A DNA stretch of 15,076 bases from the NCBI GenBank assembly GCA_002498205.1, contig DAGQ01000051.1, positions 1 to 15,076 on the forward strand, given 5' to 3'. Below are positions 7,625 to 12,656 of the stretch, in pieces (the stretch's first letter is position 1; each line of letters begins with the position of its first letter). The stretch comes from Euryarchaeota archaeon UBA596 (GTDB lineage: Archaea; Thermoplasmatota; Poseidoniia; Poseidoniales; Poseidoniaceae). The position numbers and the translations under genes were made by a program. A model generated the notes under the pieces. It was not told the DNA's origin. It saw nothing but the letters and a program-made list of their open reading frames with translations, and did not search any database.

Positions 7625-8353
7625 TTAACTAATCAAATTGAAACCAAGAATGTAAACTAACATCGACAATAAGGCAAAACTCGGTACATACCAAAACCAA
7701 CTCATCATTCTCCCTAACATTCTGCCACTAATTAATACTGAGATTCCTGTTGCTGCACCAAAAAAGTATGCCATAATTGTATTTAGATCATCTACTACCA
7801 TACCTGAAGATTTTGGAGCAAAAATTCCAATCATGAAGGCTATAATTGCAGGTAGCATTAAACCTACAAAGAATATTATTAAGAAAGCACTACTTTGTAA
7901 TTCAGTGTCTCTTTTATTCATCAATTTATTTAGTCTTGAATATTCTTGACTCATATTAAATAACACGTCTTGCATGGGAGCATCTCCTTCAAGGGATGTT
8001 AAAATTAGATTAACAACTCTTTGAACTTGTTTACTCCTACTTTTTACTGCCATTTCAGCCATTGCAGCATTAAATGAAGTTGCTTTACTAGCTTGCATTG
8101 CATCTCCTATCAATTTACCAAATAAATCATTTCTAACCTCGGCAACTCTTGCTAATCCTTGCTGTATTCCTTCTCCCGCACCGATGTTGTCTGACAAAAG
8201 TTCTAAGACTTCAGAAATTGCATTTTCTAATCCTCTTCTTCTCCTTCGTTCTAGAATTGGGGGTATACCTCCACCCATTGTTGCAATTGCAATAATAATT
8301 AGTAACAGTACAGCAGGGTAATCGTTAAGAATTTCAAGGAAATCTAGAATCAA
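7625..8353 (-). CDS. T2SSF-domain membrane protein, TadB/TadC-like pilus platform subunit
   Basis: 242 residues. An N-terminal membrane helix (about 12-33) ends in an arginine-rich stop (E-R-R-R-R-R, 35-40). A cytoplasmic helical T2SSF segment (about 41-150) follows, then three hydrophobic helices (about 154-178, 191-209, 219-240). This layout is typical of the inner-membrane platform proteins of Tad and type II secretion systems, which couple the motor ATPase to pilin assembly. The start codon is TTG: it follows a G-rich site (GGGGG) and lies 2 bases after the previous stop, the frame upstream has no ATG or GTG before a stop, and the first internal ATG would remove the membrane helix. Which of TadB or TadC it corresponds to is not decided. 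Confidence 0.85.
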   Translation of the reverse strand: MILDFLEILNDYPAVLLLIIIAIATMGGGIPPILERRRRRGLENAISEVLELLSDNIGAGEGIQQGLARVAEVRNDLFGKLIGDAMQASKATSFNAAMAEMAVKSRSKQVQRVVNLILTSLEGDAPMQDVLFNMSQEYSRLNKLMNKRDTELQSSAFLIIFFVGLMLPAIIAFMIGIFAPKSSGMVVDDLNTIMAYFFGAATGISVLISGRMLGRMMSWFWYVPSFALLSMLVYILGFNLIS

Positions 8354-8355
8354 AT

Positions 8356-8934
8356 TTAAACCCCCGGATCTTTAGTGTGTGCTTTCATTCCAATAAACGC
8401 CATACCTAAAAGAGTGATTCCGAGACCAACTCTAACCATATTCATCATTGTTGAATTTGAAGGTAATGTCCCCATAATTGCACCCGCGTCACCCATTAAT
8501 TGAGGTGCTAACCCAACTAAACCAAGTAATATTGGTGAAATCATACCAATTGATAGTAATGACTCTGGAAGTCCTCCCAAGTCTTCAATATATTTTTTCA
8601 TTTTTTCATTGCGTTCTTCTTCTTCAGCTTCCGCTTGCATTTGTAATGTTTTTAGAACGTCTGTATTTGATTTTACATTATTATACATTGTTGTTAACAA
8701 TTTTTTATATCCTTTGCTTGAAGCCTTTTTCATCAAATCTCTAAGAACAATTTCTAATTTTTTACCCTTTTTTTGTTGTTTAATCATTTTCTGAAAATCT
8801 TCACTAATTATTCCGTATCCTCCACCTGCAATTGAAAGAATTGCGGCTTCTAAACCAACTCCTGAGGACATCATTATTTCCAAAGCTCTTATTGCATAGA
8901 GTAAATCTCTGGATTCTTCTTGTTCTCTCATCAT
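8356..8934 (-). CDS. T2SSF-domain membrane protein, second TadB/TadC-like platform subunit
   Basis: 192 residues. A cytoplasmic helical T2SSF domain begins at once (about 10-120), with the family pattern of a Gly-containing helix (M-M-S-S-G-V-G-L-E-A, 21-30), a conserved K-K-G-K-K-L turn (55-60) and an acidic E-A-E-E-E-E-R stretch. Two membrane helices follow at about 123-147 and 164-185. It lacks the N-terminal membrane segments of many TadB/TadC proteins, so it is short for the family; together with its partner it would supply the two T2SSF domains that FlaJ or GspF carry in one chain. Two ATG codons in tandem open the gene behind a GGGTGGAT site overlapping the preceding stop; the first is used here. 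Confidence 0.82.
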   Translation of the reverse strand: MMREQEESRDLLYAIRALEIMMSSGVGLEAAILSIAGGGYGIISEDFQKMIKQQKKGKKLEIVLRDLMKKASSKGYKKLLTTMYNNVKSNTDVLKTLQMQAEAEEEERNEKMKKYIEDLGGLPESLLSIGMISPILLGLVGLAPQLMGDAGAIMGTLPSNSTMMNMVRVGLGITLLGMAFIGMKAHTKDPGV

Positions 8935-8943
8935 TTATCCACC

Positions 8944-9285
8944 CTAAACTATGTCTTCAATAAATTCAAATGTAAATTCTTTTGATTCTCCATCAAATTC
9001 AAATTTTGAGAAAACTACTTTTTTCTCATTTTCTTCGTATGGTTCATGTATGTATGGTTGTCCACCTCTGAAAATTAATAAAACTTCTTTATATTGATCT
9101 AAATCTAAAGTTCCTCTTACTGTATAAACAGCGCTTTCAGAGCCTTCATCAATTAAATCATCTCCTTCTCCACCATGAATTATAGTTCTAGTTAGTCTTC
9201 TAGAGATAGCTACTTTTACACTACAATTACTAAATTGAATCCATTCTCCATTTGCCGGCCGCAGGAAGAATACTTGATCGCCCAT
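8944..9285 (-). CDS. Small beta-rich protein leading the pilus operon, unknown function
   Basis: 113 residues from ATG 9285, which has GAGG six bases upstream; a GTG at 9300 and an ATG at 9291 are open in frame but lie on or before that site. There is no signal peptide, membrane helix or class III pilin leader. The pattern of alternating hydrophobic and polar residues (for example V-K-V-A-I-S, A-V-Y-T-V-R-G-T-L-D-L, K-V-V-F-S-K-F-E-F, E-F-T-F-E-F) predicts mostly beta strands, acidic towards the end. One Cys is present. I recognise no family. It is the first gene of the four-gene pilus operon, 9 bases before the next gene, so a regulatory, adaptor or assembly role in the filament machine is plausible. 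Some phage tail proteins have a similar look, but I have no motif to support that. Confidence 0.75.
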   Translation of the reverse strand: MGDQVFFLRPANGEWIQFSNCSVKVAISRRLTRTIIHGGEGDDLIDEGSESAVYTVRGTLDLDQYKEVLLIFRGGQPYIHEPYEENEKKVVFSKFEFDGESKEFTFEFIEDIV

Positions 9286-9334
9286 TGTCATCCTCAGCAC
9301 ACCACAGCAGAACTGGAACTTGAATGTAATGGGG

Positions 9335-9344
9335 ATTTTTATGC
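9335..9344 (-). promoter_or_regulatory. Candidate promoter of the pilus operon
   Basis: GCATAAAAAT on the minus strand lies about 54 bases before ATG 9285. Transcription would start near 9313, giving a leader of about 28 bases that includes the GAGG ribosome site. This is the only gap between the RPA-partner stop and the pilus operon, so the operon probably starts here. Confidence 0.45.
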
Positions 9345-9354
9345 TTAATTGTGA

Positions 9355-10269
9355 TCAGGTGACTAATTTATACCATCCAAATTTAACTTCAAATAATTCT
9401 CCGTCATCAACCATATTTTCTATTGTAATTTCTGAAACTTCTCTTTCACCTTTATTGTTTAGGCAATGAGTTACAATAGATTCAAAATCAGTACCATTTG
9501 GGGAATTATTTTGTTGAATATATTCAGTAATTATTGTTTTATAGTCGATATCATTGGATTGTTCTGAATTTTCTTCAAGAGTCATATCCTTTTCTGGTAA
9601 TTTAGTCTGAGGAGTATCTCCTTCAGCTATTGCTAATGATCTTAAGACATTCAATTTATGATATTCAGAATCAATCTCTCCATAATGTTCTCTAGAAAGT
9701 AAAATCCCATCAATTAGATTTGATGGTATTCCTGCTTTTTTATAAGAAGAAACATCATGTTCTAATTTTGATGAATTCCTATATGATTCTATTCTTTTTA
9801 AAGTACCATCACACGCTTCCACTAAGAGATTTGCATATTGTTTAGGGTTAATGATTACAATTTCTTCAGGCCTTAATCCCGTAAATATTGATCCATCATC
9901 GCCTTGCCTCATTGACGATTTTGCTACCATCATAATTAATACTGGTTCTTCTTGTTGAAATTTTGCTAATAATTCATCGGCTTGAATTTGCAATTCTTCA
10001 GGTTGGAAAGTACCAATGCTAAAAAAATGTAATCCCGTTGGATCTCTAATTCTTCCAGTCCAAAAAAGTCCTGAAGAACTTTCTCTTCTCTCCATTAATT
10101 CTAAGAGTCCCATTGCTACCAATCGATTGACTTTTGCTCCAAGTTTTGTAATTATGAATGCAGGATCAAATTCACCGCTTCCTTGCTGTTTTAGTGTTGA
10201 TTCGGAGAATTCCTGTGCTAGAATTCTAATTGCAGGTTGTCTTTTTGCTCTATTAAAGTTTGATTGCAT
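9355..10269 (-). CDS. RPA-associated protein (COG3390-type)
   Basis: 304 residues. The N-terminal part (about 1-145) matches the RPA-associated family: R-I-L-A-Q-E-F near 15-21, K-L-G-A-K-V-N-R-L at 42-50, then an OB-fold stretch containing R-D-P-T-G (75-79) and L-R-P-E-E-I (132-137). A helical middle section and a polar linker (about 217-240) lead to a C-terminal winged-helix-like domain (about 241-304, ending F-G-W-Y-K-L-V-T). In haloarchaea, proteins of this type are co-transcribed with RPA and associate with it in single-stranded DNA handling and repair. Here the ATG directly follows the RPA stop (TAG then ATG, no gap), so translation is probably coupled. The precise partner contacts are unknown. 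Confidence 0.85.
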   Translation of the reverse strand: MQSNFNRAKRQPAIRILAQEFSESTLKQQGSGEFDPAFIITKLGAKVNRLVAMGLLELMERRESSSGLFWTGRIRDPTGLHFFSIGTFQPEELQIQADELLAKFQQEEPVLIMMVAKSSMRQGDDGSIFTGLRPEEIVIINPKQYANLLVEACDGTLKRIESYRNSSKLEHDVSSYKKAGIPSNLIDGILLSREHYGEIDSEYHKLNVLRSLAIAEGDTPQTKLPEKDMTLEENSEQSNDIDYKTIITEYIQQNNSPNGTDFESIVTHCLNNKGEREVSEITIENMVDDGELFEVKFGWYKLVT

Positions 10270-11931
10270 CTAAATACCCCATTTTGTTTTAATTTCCATT
10301 GCATAAGATTTAGGATCTTTTTCTTCCACTTCTAATTCTTCAGCTAAAAACATTGCACCTTGTTGGTCAACAATACTTCTACCTTTCAAATTTACAGTAA
10401 AACCTAGTAATTTAGTTCTAAGTTCTTTAATGAATGATGCTTTATTTGTTTTATTTAATTCTTCACTTAATTCTTCCATAGATTTTTGAATAAATTTTTC
10501 ACTAGATTGTCGATTCATTATGACAGAAATACAATTTTCTCCATCGTCCATTATCATCCTAATTCTCAAATCTTTAACAGCATCAGTTCTGTCGTCATCC
10601 TCTCTTAAAACTCTTCTATTTCCATCTCTCCAAATAATTCCCGAATCATTTCGAATTGAAATAATAACTCCTTGAGTTTCAATATTCGCTCTAGAGCCTC
10701 CATTAACTATTTCTTCGTTAGTTACAGAATTAAATTCATTTGAATCTTCAATCGATTCCCAAACTGCTTCATCATGTTTTTTTATTTGCTCAAGATTATC
10801 TATGGTAATGTCTGGTATTCCTTGCCACGATCTAACTCTTACTTTATCTAGGCTTAACCAAATAGGTAAATCTTTTTCTTCTATTCCTAAATCTTGCCAA
10901 CTTGTCATTCTGCATTTTCCAGTTGGGTCAATTATTTCTCCTGACCACACAGTTTTTTTGTCACCTTCATCATTAGTGAATTCTCTTTTAATCCACTTTT
11001 TAATTTCTATTGTAATGTCTATTTCTCTCATTCCATCTCTTAAATTAGCAATATTCTGTTTTGAAGAGGAATTTAAATCCTCTAATGATGGAAATTTTGA
11101 ATCTCTAAAACTTTCTACCTTTGTATATTGACCAATATTTAATTCTGGAGTTTCTCTAAATCTTTTAATTTGTGATTTTTCAATTTTTATTAAATCACCA
11201 ACATCGTGATTAAAATCTACCCAACTTACGAAACCGATTTTCCCAGTTGAATCTGCGATTTGACCTTTGACCATGTCTAGGGTTCCACTTCCATCTTTTC
11301 TTTCGATTGTGTTTTTATTTTTACTGACAACTCTACCGATCAATGTAACTACTCCATCTAGGTTATTTATTTCTGAAATGTTAATTGGTTCATCTAATGT
11401 TGGAATACTTTCATTACTTTCTTGTAATACAACTATTCTAGAACTTTGGTTAATGTTCAGTGAAAGTTTACCTTCATATTCATTCACAGAAGCACCTTCA
11501 ATACGAATTATTGAACCTGGTTTCATTGTTTCTGAATGATTGCCCCAATCTGTATATTTCCACCTTTCGCGGGAATTTGATTTACCCCATGGGTCTTCTT
11601 CAATCATGCCATAGCCCATTTGTCTTTGTTGTCCTCTAATTTCACGAGACCATGGATTGAAACTAATTACTTTAACTTCAATTTCAATATTTTTATCTTC
11701 TCCACTCAAAGAATTAAAACCTTCAACTTTTTTTGATTCTCTAGTAGTATTTTGTGTCGTAATTTTAATATCTCCTGAGGAAAATTTTCTTAAAACCGAT
11801 CTTAAAGCATCTTTTGGAGGGATTAAGAAATCTCTTTCATACCGTTCAAATTCATTTTTAATATCATCTTCTGAAGCATCAGGACATTGTTCTAGTACTG
11901 TATTTATTGCATTTTTTAATTCTTCATTCAT
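10270..11931 (-). CDS. rpa: Replication protein A, multi-OB-fold single-stranded DNA-binding protein
   Basis: 553 residues from ATG 11931, chosen because GGAGGA lies 8 bases upstream and the N-terminus then starts M-N-E-E-L, like other archaeal RPAs; the frame is open to ATG 11994, but that lies at or before the predicted transcription start. After a helical N-terminal part there are four OB-fold-like units at about 80-170, 191-273, 303-385 and 415-535. The second and third hold the repeated signature of D-S/P-T-G-K followed by a S-W (230-237, 335-345). RPA coats single-stranded DNA in replication, recombination and repair. The fourth unit aligns with the zinc-ribbon OB fold of euryarchaeal RPA (S-G-I-I-W-R then R-V-L, later D-L-R-I-R), but the zinc-binding Cys/His residues are replaced by Asp, Asn and Arg. 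Confidence 0.88.
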   Translation of the reverse strand: MNEELKNAINTVLEQCPDASEDDIKNEFERYERDFLIPPKDALRSVLRKFSSGDIKITTQNTTRESKKVEGFNSLSGEDKNIEIEVKVISFNPWSREIRGQQRQMGYGMIEEDPWGKSNSRERWKYTDWGNHSETMKPGSIIRIEGASVNEYEGKLSLNINQSSRIVVLQESNESIPTLDEPINISEINNLDGVVTLIGRVVSKNKNTIERKDGSGTLDMVKGQIADSTGKIGFVSWVDFNHDVGDLIKIEKSQIKRFRETPELNIGQYTKVESFRDSKFPSLEDLNSSSKQNIANLRDGMREIDITIEIKKWIKREFTNDEGDKKTVWSGEIIDPTGKCRMTSWQDLGIEEKDLPIWLSLDKVRVRSWQGIPDITIDNLEQIKKHDEAVWESIEDSNEFNSVTNEEIVNGGSRANIETQGVIISIRNDSGIIWRDGNRRVLREDDDRTDAVKDLRIRMIMDDGENCISVIMNRQSSEKFIQKSMEELSEELNKTNKASFIKELRTKLLGFTVNLKGRSIVDQQGAMFLAEELEVEEKDPKSYAMEIKTKWGI

Positions 11932-12069
11932 CCTTAATTCCTCCGGTACCATGTGCACCTTTATTCCATGGCCCCGAAATCTTGGAGATGGCATTACGTG
12001 CTGGTTGTGTTAGTATATTCACTTGCTCACCATAACCTTCCTCTAATCGGAGGTTCTTGAATTAATTGA
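11932..12069 (-). promoter_or_regulatory. rpa control region and 5' leader
   Basis: Between the cgi121 stop and the rpa start. A TATA-like GAATATACTA lies at 12011-12020 on the minus strand and predicts transcription near 11988, giving a leader of about 57 bases ending in the GGAGGA site at about 11940-11945. The leader is more GC-rich than its surroundings and contains closely spaced 6-base palindromes (GGTACC, GTGCAC, CCATGG). A short inverted repeat CCTC-TAATCG-GAGG at 12040-12053 may belong to the end of the hel308-cgi121 transcript. Confidence 0.45.
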
Positions 12070-12633
12070 TTAAGATGTTAGGGCTGAACGAGCGATATGC
12101 CCAATGAATAAATCATCATTTATCGAGTTTGTATCACCGGTGAATTCAATACCTAATCTGTCTAAACCTTCTTTACTTGGTTTTGGTCTTTCAGTCAATA
12201 ATGAAGCATCAATTAAATAAATTATTTTTTGAGCAGATTCAGTAAAAGATGTTATGGAAGTTTCTGGCAAGGAATTAATATTTTCCTGAATCTCTGGCAA
12301 ATAGATTAACCATGCTTGATTATCATTTTTGTTTAATCCCGCTCTAGAAAATGCAGTTTTTAATTGATTTGTGCCAGAAATAATTCTTATGAATTCGGCA
12401 TCAGGATTTTTTGATAATGCTGTATGGTCTGAGAAGTTTTGCTCCATCTTATACCATACGCTCCATAAATGATTTTCACTTGCTGCAGAAAATTTTGATA
12501 TTAGCAACCATCGGTTACTTGGCCTAATTTTTAGAAATTTATTGACTAAATCAGGTATGGACAAATCCTCATTTTCAAAATTTATTCCCCAACAAGGGAA
12601 CCAAGGAGTTGCCCTCTCCATGGTCCTTCGCAT
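12070..12633 (-). CDS. cgi121: KEOPS complex subunit Cgi121
   Basis: 187 residues. The core at 76-100 (N-P-D-A-E-F-I-R-I-I-S-G-T then N-Q-L-K-T-A-F and R-A-G-L) matches the Cgi121/TPRKB signature in which a helix with E-F/L-L is followed by S-G-x-R/N-Q-I/L and a short helix ending x-x-G-I/L. In KEOPS (Kae1, Bud32, Pcc1, Cgi121), which makes N6-threonylcarbamoyladenosine at tRNA position 37, Cgi121 binds the tRNA 3' CCA end and contacts Bud32. The family is usually near 150 residues; this one has extra residues at the C-terminus. It lies 23 bases after hel308 in the same direction, so it is probably co-transcribed. No ribosome site clearly favours ATG 12633 over ATG 12621 (M5). The N-terminal third is divergent. 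Confidence 0.75.
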   Translation of the reverse strand: MRRTMERATPWFPCWGINFENEDLSIPDLVNKFLKIRPSNRWLLISKFSAASENHLWSVWYKMEQNFSDHTALSKNPDAEFIRIISGTNQLKTAFSRAGLNKNDNQAWLIYLPEIQENINSLPETSITSFTESAQKIIYLIDASLLTERPKPSKEGLDRLGIEFTGDTNSINDDLFIGHIARSALTS

Positions 12634-12656
12634 TATTCATTCATTTTGATGGTTTT

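Noticed and set aside
6362..8934. Archaellum (FlaI/FlaJ) motor
   Set aside because: The membrane part is two separate single-domain proteins rather than one FlaJ, and no FlaH, FlaG, FlaF or archaellin gene lies beside them.
9254..9262. GC-rich GCCGGCCGC block as a cloning or assembly scar
   Set aside because: It is in frame and codes for R-P-A within a continuous protein, so no break is evident. It is only unusual for the local base composition.
12040..12053. CCTC-TAATCG-GAGG hairpin as an intrinsic terminator
   Set aside because: The stem is only 4 bp and no T-run follows it on either strand, so it is mentioned only as a short inverted repeat.
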